Origin: an uncultured Rhodospirillaceae bacterium | GTDB lineage: Bacteria; Pseudomonadota; Alphaproteobacteria; Reyranellales; Reyranellaceae | DNA: 64,000 bases | Assembly (NCBI GenBank): GCA_945952105.1 | Contig: CAMFGZ010000024.1 | Coordinates: 1-64,000, forward strand | Reading direction: 5' to 3' | In this document: positions 17,554 to 25,746 of the stretch, one piece after another | Layout: every line of letters begins with the position of its first letter | Position numbering within the stretch: the first letter of the stretch is position 1 | The notes under the pieces: generated by a model | What the model was told of the DNA's origin: nothing | The model's database searches: none | What the model saw: only the letters and a program-made list of their open reading frames with translations | Made by a program: the position numbers and the translations under genes

Positions 17554-19035
17554 TCACGGGCGAAGCACGATGTTGAAGGTCTCGCTGAGCCGCTGACCGT
17601 CTGCGGTCAGGTGAGCCCTCACGTCGGCCGGACGCCGGCCATCGAATTCGACATCGAGGAACAGCCGGCGATTGCCGCCCCCGGGCGGCCGGTCGACGTC
17701 GGTGCGGAGCAAGCGCCCCGCCGAGACGGTGACGTTCGATTCCACCAGCCGTTCCGCATCGAGACGGGACAAAACGTCACCCTCGAACTCCACGACGAGG
17801 CGCCTTGCCTTGGGGTTACCGTCGATCGGCCCCTGGCGTGTGGCGATCACGCGCGCCAGCGAAGAGAGAGACGCTTCGTCGGCGAGAGCGGAGAGGCGAT
17901 AGCGATATTCGAGCGCCTGCCCTTTCGAAACCGGCCAGCGCGAGACCCAGAACGCCACGATGTTGTCGTGATATTCCGATGGCGTCGGAATCTCGACGAG
18001 CCGGACCTCTCCCTCGCCCCAATCGCCTTTCGGCTCGACCCACAGGCTTGGTCGCGACTGATACTGCGCCACACCGTCCTGGTACCGCTCAAAACGACGC
18101 TCGCGCTGCAAAAGCCCGAAACCGCGCGGGTTGTTGTCGAGGAAGGCCGAGACCTGCAGCGTGCCTGGATTGCCCAGCGGCCGCCAGATCGGCTCGCCCT
18201 CGCCCGTCAGCACCGCCAGCCCGTCGGAATCGTGCACCTCGGGCCGGAAGTCGTCGCGCCATGGCCCGGACTTTCCTGAGAGGAACATGCTCGTGAGCGG
18301 AGCGATGCCCAGCATCGAAACGCTGTGGCGCAGGAACAGCCTGGCATCGACGTCGACGATCGTGCGCGGACCCGGCGTCACCATGAACGCATAGGCTCCG
18401 CTGGCGCCGGGTGATTCGAGAAGCGCGTAGATCGTCAATGATCGATCGCCCTCTGCCGGCTCGACCAGCCAGAACTCCCGGAACTCGGGGAATTCCTCCG
18501 ATCGTGGCTGGGCCGTGTCGATCGCCAGACCGCGCGCAGACGCTCCATAGGCCTGCCCCTTGCCGATCGGCCGGAAATAGCTGGCGCCAAGAAACGACAG
18601 GATTTCGTCGAAGCGTTCGCCGTGCAGCGGATAGGTGACCTTGAATCCCGCAAATCCAACGCTAGCCGGCGTGCGCCCGGCGCCGAAGTCGAACTGCGAG
18701 GGCGAGGGCGCCAAAGCCGTTACGCTTCCATCGGTTCGCGCGATGACGTTCAACTTTACGGGCGTCTGGTAGAGAAACCCGGTCGGGAAGAACTCGACCC
18801 GGAAATCGCTTCCGCCCTCACGCCACAGGGTGACCTCCGACTTGAACCGGATGCCACGGTAAGCGTCGTAACCCAGGCGCACCGTCTCCTGAACGGGTGC
18901 TTCCTTGCGATAGGGCTGTGTCGCCGACGCTTGTGCACGGTTGACGAGCGTACCGAAGAAGTCCTGTGCACCGGCCGGCAATGCGCCGATGCAGATGCCG
19001 ACGTGGAGAAGAAGCAACGAAAAGAGTCTCACCAC
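17554..19035 (-). CDS. opgG: Glucan biosynthesis protein G (periplasmic)
   Basis: The 493-residue protein carries a signal peptide (LFSLLLLHVGICIGALPAGAQ) and the two beta-sandwich layout of OpgG/OpgD proteins, with LGYDAYRGIRFKSEVTLW near the N-terminus, SYFRPIGKGQAYGASARGLA in the middle and a late EYRYRLSAL segment. It works in the periplasm with OpgH to shape osmoregulated periplasmic glucans. The start is GTG at 19035 with AAGGA eight bases before it. It is the first gene of the operon and is divergent from the 19.3 kb cluster across a 238-base gap. Confidence 0.92.
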   Translation of the reverse strand: MVRLFSLLLLHVGICIGALPAGAQDFFGTLVNRAQASATQPYRKEAPVQETVRLGYDAYRGIRFKSEVTLWREGGSDFRVEFFPTGFLYQTPVKLNVIARTDGSVTALAPSPSQFDFGAGRTPASVGFAGFKVTYPLHGERFDEILSFLGASYFRPIGKGQAYGASARGLAIDTAQPRSEEFPEFREFWLVEPAEGDRSLTIYALLESPGASGAYAFMVTPGPRTIVDVDARLFLRHSVSMLGIAPLTSMFLSGKSGPWRDDFRPEVHDSDGLAVLTGEGEPIWRPLGNPGTLQVSAFLDNNPRGFGLLQRERRFERYQDGVAQYQSRPSLWVEPKGDWGEGEVRLVEIPTPSEYHDNIVAFWVSRWPVSKGQALEYRYRLSALADEASLSSLARVIATRQGPIDGNPKARRLVVEFEGDVLSRLDAERLVESNVTVSAGRLLRTDVDRPPGGGNRRLFLDVEFDGRRPADVRAHLTADGQRLSETFNIVLRP

Positions 19036-19273
19036 GGCAATCCTTCGGGCCTGCGAGATTGAAAAACGCGCGCTTCAAACCTCTCGCGCGATGCCGCAAC
19101 GCAACGTCGCGAATTGCGGTTGCTGTGCTGCCTTCCCCGGACCTCATCCGTTCGCTGCAGAACACGATCAATTCGCATCAAATAGCGAAGCAACGTGGAA
19201 CGACAGGAGCACGTTGGCCGCGTGAAATCATCCCGGCGTCACGCCGGGGCAGAGTTTTCCGGAGGGAGTTACA

Positions 19274-19723
19274 ATGGCCGAAACGTCGAACGCCAACGCA
19301 GAGAAAGAGAACAAGCCGGACCTCGGCGCCGCCGTCGCCGAAGTGAAATCGGCGCTCACCGGAAAGGCCGAGGAGTTGGCCGGTCGCTCCGCCGAGACGG
19401 GAGCCGACACGGTTGCCGCCATTGGCAAGACAGCTGCGACGCTTGCCGGTTCACTGCAGGACCAATCCCCCGCGGTGGCTGAGTATGTGCGCTCCGCCGG
19501 ACAGCGCATCGATCGTCTCGCCGATGACCTGCGTGACAAATCCGCGGCCGAGTTGCTGACGATGGCGACTGATTTCGGCAAGCGTCAGCCGCTCGTGCTG
19601 CTGGCGGGCTCGGTCATAGTGGGTTTCGCCCTGTCGCGCATCGTCAAGGCCGGCATGGGCGCCTCCACCGAAACAGCCGGGCCGAGGGCCAACGAGTCCA
19701 ACATCGGCCGCATCGACGTCTAG
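19274..19723 (+). CDS. Unknown small membrane-anchored helical protein
   Basis: The 149-residue protein is rich in alanine, glutamate and lysine. A long amphipathic helical region (about 15-100, with GKAEELAGRSAETGADTVAA and AGQRIDRLADDLRDKSAAEL) precedes a single hydrophobic segment, QPLVLLAGSVIVGFALSRIV (about 108-127), and a short tail. This is the layout of DUF883/ElaB-like stress proteins, though I do not claim that family. A GGAGGG ribosome binding site precedes the ATG, and a G+C hairpin (19232-19248) sits in the leader. It is the first of four closely spaced genes ending with a hemerythrin, which suggests an envelope or oxidative-stress role. Confidence 0.72.
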   Translation: MAETSNANAEKENKPDLGAAVAEVKSALTGKAEELAGRSAETGADTVAAIGKTAATLAGSLQDQSPAVAEYVRSAGQRIDRLADDLRDKSAAELLTMATDFGKRQPLVLLAGSVIVGFALSRIVKAGMGASTETAGPRANESNIGRIDV

Positions 19724-19732
19724 GAGGGTTTC

Positions 19733-20137
19733 ATGAACAGCACCGAGCGCCCGGGCGTTGTCGCCCTGGTCACGGACGCCCTCGGGCGAAGCGCCGACCT
19801 CATCCAGACCGAGATCCGCCTGGCACGCGTGGAACTCGGGGAGAAGGCCGAGGCCCTGCGGACAAGCCTCGTCAGCGGCATCGTCATGATGCTCGTCGGT
19901 ACGATCTTCATCATCGGCGCCCTCATCCTCGTTCTTCAGGCACTCGTCGCCGCGCTGATCGAGAGCGGCGTCAATCCTGCGCTTGCGATCCTCATCGTCG
20001 CCGGTGGATCGGCCTTGGGCGGCATCGTCGTCCTGCTGGCTGGAAAGAAGACGATCGGCGCCGTCGATCCCACGCCGACACGCACAATCACATCCCTGCA
20101 GAACGACGCCCGCATGGCAAAGGAGAGCCTGACATGA
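19733..20137 (+). CDS. Phage holin 3_6 / YqjE-like membrane protein
   Basis: The 134-residue protein has an N-terminal amphipathic helix (LIQTEIRLARVELGEKAEAL) and two membrane segments (about 48-75 and 82-104). This is the pattern of the holin superfamily III / YqjE (DUF1469) proteins, which in most bacteria are chromosomal membrane proteins of unknown role rather than phage lysis proteins. It begins nine bases after the preceding gene and overlaps the next by four bases (ATGA), so all are translated together. Nothing else phage-like lies nearby. Confidence 0.8.
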   Translation: MNSTERPGVVALVTDALGRSADLIQTEIRLARVELGEKAEALRTSLVSGIVMMLVGTIFIIGALILVLQALVAALIESGVNPALAILIVAGGSALGGIVVLLAGKKTIGAVDPTPTRTITSLQNDARMAKESLT

Positions 20138-21006
20138 GAGAGAGCGCCCAACTTCAACGGGAAGCCGAAGCCCAGCGCGCCGGCCTTTCAAACACCCTGG
20201 GACAGTTGCGCGAAGGCATGACGAGCTCGGCGTTGTCCGCCGAACTTGTTGGAGTGCTTCGCGACAGCAGCCTCTCGGTCGTCAAAAGCCTCGCGGAATC
20301 GGCTCGCACGAACCCCGGCGCGGCACTTCTGATCGGCGCGGGTCTGGCAATGATGCTAACGCGCACGACCGGAGCCGACGTGATGGCGACGGCAACGTCC
20401 GCGCTCAAGACCGCGACCGCCGTCGGTACGGATGCCGCCTCCGCGGCCGCCGACAAGGTGAAGAGCGCGGCCGGGACCGCAGCCGACACCGCCAAGTCGC
20501 TGGCCAGCCAGGCCGGTGACAAGGTGTCGGGCATCGCCACGAGGGCCGAGAAGATGGCGCTCGATACGGCGGCTTCGCTGACCAATCAGGCCGTCGGCGC
20601 GGCGGATGCCGTGCGCGGCGCAGCCGGGGAGCAGGTCGATCATGCCAAACGCCTGGTCGAGGAAGGCAAGGAGACCGCCGAGCATCTCAACGATGATGCC
20701 TCGAGGCTCGCAGCCGATACACGCCAGGCGGTGACCAAGCTCTTCCAGGAGCAACCCATCCTCGTCGCCGCGATCGGCACGGCGTTGGGCGCCCTGTTTG
20801 GTGCGGCGCTCCCGGTCTCCCAGGCCGAGCGCCAGGTCTTGGGAAAGGTCGGTGCAGAGGCAATCGACAAGGGCCGTGACGTTCTCGAGACCGCAAAGAC
20901 CGCTGTCGGCGAGCAGATCGCCGACGCCCATCTCGGCGACAAGGTTGGCGACATGGCCGGCAGGCTCGTCGACACGATGGTGCCCACTTCACCCTCCCGT
21001 TCCTGA
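20134..21006 (+). CDS. DUF3618-type protein with long amphipathic repeat region
   Basis: The 290-residue protein begins with a DUF3618-like helix (LQREAEAQRAGLSNTLGQLR). A hydrophobic segment follows at about 63-73, then more than 100 residues of irregular 11-residue-like amphipathic helix (SAAADKVKSAAGTAADTAKS and similar) resembling LEA or apolipoprotein helices. A second membrane segment comes at about 207-222 (ILVAAIGTALGALFGAALPV). Such helices can lie on membranes or buffer drying stress. The function is unknown. It overlaps the holin-like gene by four bases and precedes the hemerythrin by 24 bases. Confidence 0.75.
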   Translation: MRESAQLQREAEAQRAGLSNTLGQLREGMTSSALSAELVGVLRDSSLSVVKSLAESARTNPGAALLIGAGLAMMLTRTTGADVMATATSALKTATAVGTDAASAAADKVKSAAGTAADTAKSLASQAGDKVSGIATRAEKMALDTAASLTNQAVGAADAVRGAAGEQVDHAKRLVEEGKETAEHLNDDASRLAADTRQAVTKLFQEQPILVAAIGTALGALFGAALPVSQAERQVLGKVGAEAIDKGRDVLETAKTAVGEQIADAHLGDKVGDMAGRLVDTMVPTSPSRS

Positions 21007-21030
21007 AAAAATCATCGAAGGAGTTGAGAA

Positions 21031-21570
21031 ATGCCCGCCAAGCAACAGGATGCCATCGCCCTGCTGAAGGCCGACCACCGCAAGGTGGAGGAGCTGTTCG
21101 AGAAGTTCGAGAAGGCCAAGGGTTCGGAGCGCAAGCAGAGCCTCGCGACGCAGATCTGCACCGAACTCACCGTTCACGCCATCATCGAAGAGGAAATCCT
21201 TTATCCGGCCAGCAAGGGCGAGGTGGAGGACGACCTGCTCGACGAGTCTTATGTCGAGCACGATGGCGCCAAGGTTCTGATCGCGGAGATCTCGGCTGGA
21301 TCGCCGGACGACGAGTTCTACGACGCCAAGGTCAAGGTCCTCTCCGAGATGATCAAGCATCATGTCAAGGAGGAGGAACGTCCCGCCGAAGGCCTCTTTG
21401 CCCAGTTGCGCAAGGCGGGAGCCGACCTGATGGAGCTCGGCGAAAGGCTGAAGGTGCGCAAGCAGCAGCTCATGGCGGAATTCAAGGACGCCGAGTTGCC
21501 ACCGCCCGAGACGCGCAGCTTCACGGGACATGAGCTGATCCAGAGCAAGCCTCTGGAAGCCGCTGCCTGA
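21031..21570 (+). CDS. Hemerythrin domain-containing protein
   Basis: The 179-residue protein has the HHE hemerythrin pattern for a non-haem diiron site: H16 (LKADHRKVEELF), H49-x3-E53 (VHAIIEEEILYP), H77 (YVEHDGAK) and H110-x3-E114 (IKHHVKEEE). It should bind oxygen or nitric oxide, or scavenge iron, in the cytosol. A ribosome binding site (GGAG) precedes the ATG. It closes a four-gene set of membrane and amphipathic stress-like proteins, an arrangement compatible with defence against oxidative or nitrosative damage. Confidence 0.88.
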   Translation: MPAKQQDAIALLKADHRKVEELFEKFEKAKGSERKQSLATQICTELTVHAIIEEEILYPASKGEVEDDLLDESYVEHDGAKVLIAEISAGSPDDEFYDAKVKVLSEMIKHHVKEEERPAEGLFAQLRKAGADLMELGERLKVRKQQLMAEFKDAELPPPETRSFTGHELIQSKPLEAAA

Positions 21571-21597
21571 TCGCGATCCGTTAGATGTGTATTGAAA

Positions 21598-21625
21598 AAG
21601 CCCGGCGAATTGCTTCGCCGGGCTT
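21598..21625 (-). terminator. Intrinsic terminator between convergent genes
   Basis: A perfect 12-bp stem (AAGCCCGGCGAA with TTCGCCGGGCTT) closes a 4-base loop. On the minus strand it runs into five Ts, so it serves the small gene ending at 21661 best. On the plus strand it can still fold 28 bases after the hemerythrin stop. Confidence 0.85.
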
Positions 21626-21660
21626 GTTGCAGGAAATTCGTTTTTCGAGAGCGTCTCGGC

Positions 21661-21840
21661 TCAGGAATTGGGTTTGGGCAGCGTCGTGGGGCTGATCCTC
21701 AGGATCTTGTAGCCCACTTGCTCCAGTTTGGCGGCCTCTGCCTGCGCTTCCGCAAGGCTGGAGTAGCCGATGCCGATTTCAGACTGGGTGCGCGGGTCCA
21801 CCGTCCACACCATGTGCTTGCCGAATGCTTCGTTGCTCAT
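21661..21840 (-). CDS. 59-residue small protein of unknown function
   Basis: A complete 60-codon frame runs from ATG 21840 to TGA 21661. It reads MSNEAFGKHMVWTVDPRTQS, then a helix-like stretch SSLAEAQAEAAKLEQVGYKI and LRISPTTLPKPNS. This suggests a compact strand-helix-strand fold. AAGG sits five bases before the ATG, and a strong terminator in the right direction lies 35 bases after the stop. Together these argue for a real gene, although no family is recognised. Confidence 0.6.
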   Translation of the reverse strand: MSNEAFGKHMVWTVDPRTQSEIGIGYSSLAEAQAEAAKLEQVGYKILRISPTTLPKPNS

Positions 21841-22037
21841 TGCGCCTTGTACAGGTCTTTGAGCCGGGAGTCCGAAGCCTCTGGTGTCGCAGTCAACGCA
21901 CCCGCAGAATCGCCTTGAGCGTGCAGCGATCCCCTTGGCCGTCGTGCCTTAAGTGACCTCGGATGTCGCCAGCATGGATTCGGAGGAGCGCCGCCTCCTC
22001 CGCCCTCGTCGACAGGCGAATTAGCACAGACCGGGCA

Positions 22038-23330
22038 TCACCGGGCGCATCGAAGGCCGCCGCGACCCACCGAGCCGCGCTTGAAGTCCTCGACCAGCGC
22101 CGCTGCGAGGGTCCGGTTGAGGAGCGCGGTCGGATGCCCGTCGTCGGCGATGTAGTAGCGATCGACCGCCTGCAGCGGCCGGGGCAGCAGCGCATTGACG
22201 TCGAGGACCTGAACGTCGGCCTCGCACAGCAACGGCCCCATCATGTCCCGCCAGCCCGCGACGTCGCCACGCCAGGTCTCGCCGGAGTAGTAGAGCACCA
22301 CGAGCCTGGCGCCGTAGTCGGCGGCGAGCCTCGCCTTGATCTCCTGCAGGATGCGGACGAACAACCGCTGCTCGCCGGGCTCGTCGACCCCGAAGGCCTT
22401 CCAGGCGAGCGCGAACAGCCGCGAGCCCACGATCAGAGATTCCATGAAATCCGACGGGTGCACCCAGGTGCCGCGCGCGACCAGAGCGCCGTCGGGCTCA
22501 ACGACATAGCGCGGACTGTCGTGCAGCCACTGTACCCGGCCCGCCACACGCAGCACGTGGTCGTCGACGATCGACAGCACCGCCCAGGGAAAACGCTGAT
22601 GGCCCGACCGAAGCGGCGTGCCGTTCTCGAGCTGCCGCAGCACCTGGTGGATGCCGTAGCCCATCACCGCAAGGTTCACCGGCCGAAGCTTCCCCTCCGA
22701 CTCCTCGCGCAGGTACCAGGCCAGCGTCTCGTCGTCGGGCAGGCCGCCGCCGAAGGCAAAGGAATCGCCCAGGATCAGGACTGGTGTGTCACCAGCCGGC
22801 TTCCCGTCCGCCGGCAGAGCGCGGAAGCCATGGCCATCGGTCGTGTAGGTGACGTCGTAGATCGCACGCCCGTTCTTGGCCGCGGTTGCCCGCGCCTTGC
22901 GGTCCGGCGACAGGCGATAGGCCAACGCCGGATCAGGCACGATCATCGGTTCCAGGGTCGTCACCAGCCCGCGCCGGAACTGGGAAAGATCGCGCTCCTC
23001 GACATAGCGGTTCATCAGGTCGCTGCGCAGCAGCAGCTCGGCGGCCAGGATGCCGACCGACACCGTGAACAGGAGAAGAGAGAGGCTGCGCAGCCGCGGC
23101 GCGGCCGCCAGCATCAGCAGGAACCAGACAATGAGGAGCGCCATCGCGCCCAGCACCGACGACGCCCATGTCACCGCCAACCAGAAGCCGAAGGCGGGAA
23201 CGACGATCAGAAAGAAAGGCGCCGCGACGGCCGCCCTCCACGGAGAAGGGCGGCTCGCGGGTTCAGGGTCCGGTGGCCGCGGCCTCAGCCGTCCACCTTG
23301 GCGCCGCTCGCCTTGACGATCGGCGCCCAC
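22038..23330 (-). CDS. SGNH-fold hydrolase-like membrane protein, start uncertain
   Basis: The product has two or three hydrophobic segments near its N-terminus (AAVAAPFFLIVVPAFGFWLA and LLIVWFLLML), then an SGNH/GDSL-like domain: LILGDSFAFGGGLPDDE holds the nucleophile serine, and YYIADDGHPTALLNRTLA carries the D-x2-H pair. Such proteins remove or transfer acyl groups on glycans or lipids, and the substrate here is unknown. It overlaps the 3' end of the Bug receptor gene. No ATG, GTG or TTG lies between that gene's stop and the first helix, so I use GTG 23330, inside the receptor gene. The true start may be a downstream GTG or TTG in the first helix. Confidence 0.65.
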   Translation of the reverse strand: MGADRQGERRQGGRLRPRPPDPEPASRPSPWRAAVAAPFFLIVVPAFGFWLAVTWASSVLGAMALLIVWFLLMLAAAPRLRSLSLLLFTVSVGILAAELLLRSDLMNRYVEERDLSQFRRGLVTTLEPMIVPDPALAYRLSPDRKARATAAKNGRAIYDVTYTTDGHGFRALPADGKPAGDTPVLILGDSFAFGGGLPDDETLAWYLREESEGKLRPVNLAVMGYGIHQVLRQLENGTPLRSGHQRFPWAVLSIVDDHVLRVAGRVQWLHDSPRYVVEPDGALVARGTWVHPSDFMESLIVGSRLFALAWKAFGVDEPGEQRLFVRILQEIKARLAADYGARLVVLYYSGETWRGDVAGWRDMMGPLLCEADVQVLDVNALLPRPLQAVDRYYIADDGHPTALLNRTLAAALVEDFKRGSVGRGGLRCAR

Positions 23331-24274
23331 ACCGCGATCTCGCTCACGATGCGTTCCTGCAGGCCCTTGGGCGACATCGGCCAGGGATCGGTGCCCAGTG
23401 CGGCGAACTTGGCCTTCACGTCGGCATCCTCGAGCGCCCTGGTGCCGGCAGCCGCGAGCTTGTCGATGATGGGCTGCGGAACGCCGGCCGGACCGCCGAA
23501 GCCCATCCAGACCTCGACGACGTAGTTCGGCACGAACTCGATGATCGCCGGCACGTCGGGCGCCGCCTTGTTGCGCTCGCGGCTGGTGACGCCCAGCGCC
23601 CGCAGCTTGCCGGCCTGCACGTGCGGGAAGCAGCTCGGCATGTTGTCGAACATGATGTGGACGTTGCCGGCGATCAGGTCCTGCATCGCGCCGGCACTGC
23701 CCTTGTAGGGGACATGCACCATGTCGGTGCCCGTGAGCTGCTTGAACATCTCGCCGGCGAGATGGATCGTGGTGCCCGAGCCGGACGAGGCCATGTTGTA
23801 CTTGCCCGGATTGGCCTTCAGCAGCGCGATCAGCTCCGGCACGGTCTTGGCCGGGACGCTGGGATGGACGACCAGCATGTTCGGCCAGACCGACATGCCG
23901 GCCATCGGCGAGAAGTCCTTGGCCGAATCGTAGGGCAGCTTGGCGTAGAGGGCCGGCGCCATGCAGAACATGGAGATGGTGACGAGGCCGATCGTGTAGC
24001 CGTCGGGCGGCGCCTTGGCGATCGCGTCGGTGCCGATGGTGCCGCCGCCACCCGCCTTGTTGTCGATCAGGACCTGCTGCCCGAGGATCTCGGACACCTT
24101 GGCCATCACGATGCGCGAGATGTTGTCGGTCGCGCCGGCCGGCGTATAGGGCACGATGAATTTGATCGGTTTGTTTGGAAACGCGTCCTGCGCGCGCGCG
24201 AGGCCGGGCGCAGCGAGAGTCGCGGCGGCGCCGGCCAGCACGGCCCGACGGGTAGGCTTGCACTCGAACATCAT
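23285..24274 (-). CDS. Tripartite tricarboxylate transporter receptor (Bug family)
   Basis: The 329-residue periplasmic receptor has a twin-arginine-like signal (TRRAVLAGAAATLAAPGLARA) and a Bug-family body: NKPIKFIVPYTPAGATDNISR near the mature start, NKAGGGGTIGTDAIAKAPPDGY, and VPYKGSAGAMQDLIAGNVHI. Bug proteins bind small carboxylates for TctAB permeases. No tctA or tctB gene is nearby, so it is an orphan receptor, a common situation in Bug-rich genomes. A GGAGGA ribosome binding site sits just before a double ATG, of which the second (24271) may be the true start. The SGNH gene overlaps its 3' end. Confidence 0.88.
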   Translation of the reverse strand: MMFECKPTRRAVLAGAAATLAAPGLARAQDAFPNKPIKFIVPYTPAGATDNISRIVMAKVSEILGQQVLIDNKAGGGGTIGTDAIAKAPPDGYTIGLVTISMFCMAPALYAKLPYDSAKDFSPMAGMSVWPNMLVVHPSVPAKTVPELIALLKANPGKYNMASSGSGTTIHLAGEMFKQLTGTDMVHVPYKGSAGAMQDLIAGNVHIMFDNMPSCFPHVQAGKLRALGVTSRERNKAAPDVPAIIEFVPNYVVEVWMGFGGPAGVPQPIIDKLAAAGTRALEDADVKAKFAALGTDPWPMSPKGLQERIVSEIAVWAPIVKASGAKVDG

Positions 24275-24402
24275 TCCTCCACACGACGCTTTTTTGTCTG
24301 TGCGCGGACGCTAACAGCCCCTCCGGCAGGCGTCACGCGATGCGGCGTCCTCCGCTCGCGCTGCGGGCCACGAGGTCGCTCAGCGGATGGCCCTTGCGGG
24401 AT

Positions 24403-25584
24403 TCAGCGCATCGGCAGCGGATACATCACGCCGCCGCGAGTCCACAGCGCGTTGACGCCACGGGCGTACTTCAGCGGCGATTCGGCGCCGAAGTGACGCT
24501 CGTAGCTCTCGCCGTAGTTGCCGACCTGCGCGATGATCCGGTAGGCCCACTGTTCGTCGAGACCCAACGCTTTGCCGTTGCCGGTGTCGATGCCGAGCAG
24601 CCGGCGTGCCGCCAGCGAGCGTGTATTGCGGAAGCTTTCGAGGTTCTGCGAGGTGATGCCGATCTCCTCCGCTTCGAGGCGGGCATTGTGCGTCCAGCGC
24701 ACGATGTCGATCCAGTCGTTGTCGTTGGCGCGCACATACGGACCGTGCGGCTCCTTGGAGATGATCTCGGGCAGGACGAGATAGTCGTCGGCCTTGCCGG
24801 TCCCGAGGATCGCGGTGACGAGACCCGTCGACTGCTGGGTGATGGCCTCGCAGGCGCCCGAGACGAAAGCCTCGAAGGTGGCTTCGGTCTTGTCGAACAG
24901 GACCAGCCTGACCGACATGCCCATGCCGGCGAACCATTCGAGCGTGTTCTGCTGATAGGTCGTGTCGCGCGTCACGCAGATCCGCGCCTTGTCGAGCTTC
25001 ACGAGGGCGTCGATCCCGAGACGCTTTGGCACCGCGAAGCTCTGGCCGTCGATGAAGGTGACGGCGGCATAGCGCACGCCGGTGTCGCCTGTGCTGCGAC
25101 GCAGGGTGATCGTCGTGTTGCGCACGAGAAGGTCGATCTGGCCGCTCTTCAGGAGCTCGAACCGGTTGGTCGCGGTGGCGGGGACGAACTTCACCTTGCT
25201 GGCGTCGTTCAATGTCGCGGCCGCGATCGACCGGCAGAAATCGACGTCGAAGCCGGACCAGCGGCCCTGCTTGTCGACGACCGAGAAGCCGGGAAGCTCC
25301 CCGTTGACGCCGCACAGGACCTGACCGCGCCTCCTTACGATCGCGAGCGTGTGCTCCGGCGCGGCCGGCGCCTGGGTCGCCGCCGCGGGTGAAACGCCGG
25401 CACCCAGCTGGCCTGGCGTCTGCCGGGGCAACGCGGGCTGGCCGGGTGATGTCGCGGGAGGCTGTGCCGCGGGCGGCCGAGCCGAATTCTGCGGGGTCGC
25501 GGGCTGCGCCGGTGCCGTCGACGGCAACACGAAAGAGAGCGCCACCGATGCGGCCACGAGCACTGCTGAGAATCTTGTATTCAT
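24403..25584 (-). CDS. Amino-acid ABC transporter substrate-binding protein (AapJ-like), orphan
   Basis: The 393-residue protein has a signal peptide (VLVAASVALSFVLPSTAPAQ) followed by about 50 residues rich in Pro, Ala and Gln, likely a flexible spacer. The family 3 solute-binding fold then starts at RGQVLCGVNGELPGFSVVDK and continues with GFDVDFCRSIAAA, NRFELLKSGQIDLLVRNTTI and DGQSFAVPK. These fit the AapJ/BztA general L-amino-acid receptors. No AapQMP subunits are nearby, so it is separate from its membrane partner or has a sensing role. The ATG at 25584 is chosen because it begins the signal peptide. Confidence 0.85.
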   Translation of the reverse strand: MNTRFSAVLVAASVALSFVLPSTAPAQPATPQNSARPPAAQPPATSPGQPALPRQTPGQLGAGVSPAAATQAPAAPEHTLAIVRRRGQVLCGVNGELPGFSVVDKQGRWSGFDVDFCRSIAAATLNDASKVKFVPATATNRFELLKSGQIDLLVRNTTITLRRSTGDTGVRYAAVTFIDGQSFAVPKRLGIDALVKLDKARICVTRDTTYQQNTLEWFAGMGMSVRLVLFDKTEATFEAFVSGACEAITQQSTGLVTAILGTGKADDYLVLPEIISKEPHGPYVRANDNDWIDIVRWTHNARLEAEEIGITSQNLESFRNTRSLAARRLLGIDTGNGKALGLDEQWAYRIIAQVGNYGESYERHFGAESPLKYARGVNALWTRGGVMYPLPMR

Positions 25585-25669
25585 ATCACCCACGCCGTTT
25601 GCCATTGGGAGTCAACAAGACGGCATAACCTAGCAGCACGAGTGAACCGACTGGAAGAGCCGCGTTAGT

Positions 25670-25698
25670 GTCGGGACATCACGGAACGATGTCCCGAC
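25670..25698. other. Strong intergenic hairpin
   Basis: An 11-bp perfect inverted repeat (GTCGGGACATC with GATGTCCCGAC) closes a 7-base loop, between the GST gene end (25747) and the Aap-like gene start (25584). It has no T tract, so it is a transcript hairpin or operator rather than a clear intrinsic terminator. Confidence 0.55.
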
Positions 25699-25746
25699 GC
25701 CATGGGGTGACGACACCACCTCCTCCGAACGAGGGAGAAAGCGACT

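Noticed and set aside
19197..19230. A GGAAC ... CGTT pair ahead of the 19.3 kb cluster considered as an EcfG general-stress promoter
   Set aside because: The spacing is about ten bases instead of 16-17, so the match to the consensus fails.
19733..20137. The holin-family gene as a sign of a prophage
   Set aside because: No other phage genes lie nearby. This subfamily is mostly chromosomal, and the gene sits in a cluster with stress-like proteins.
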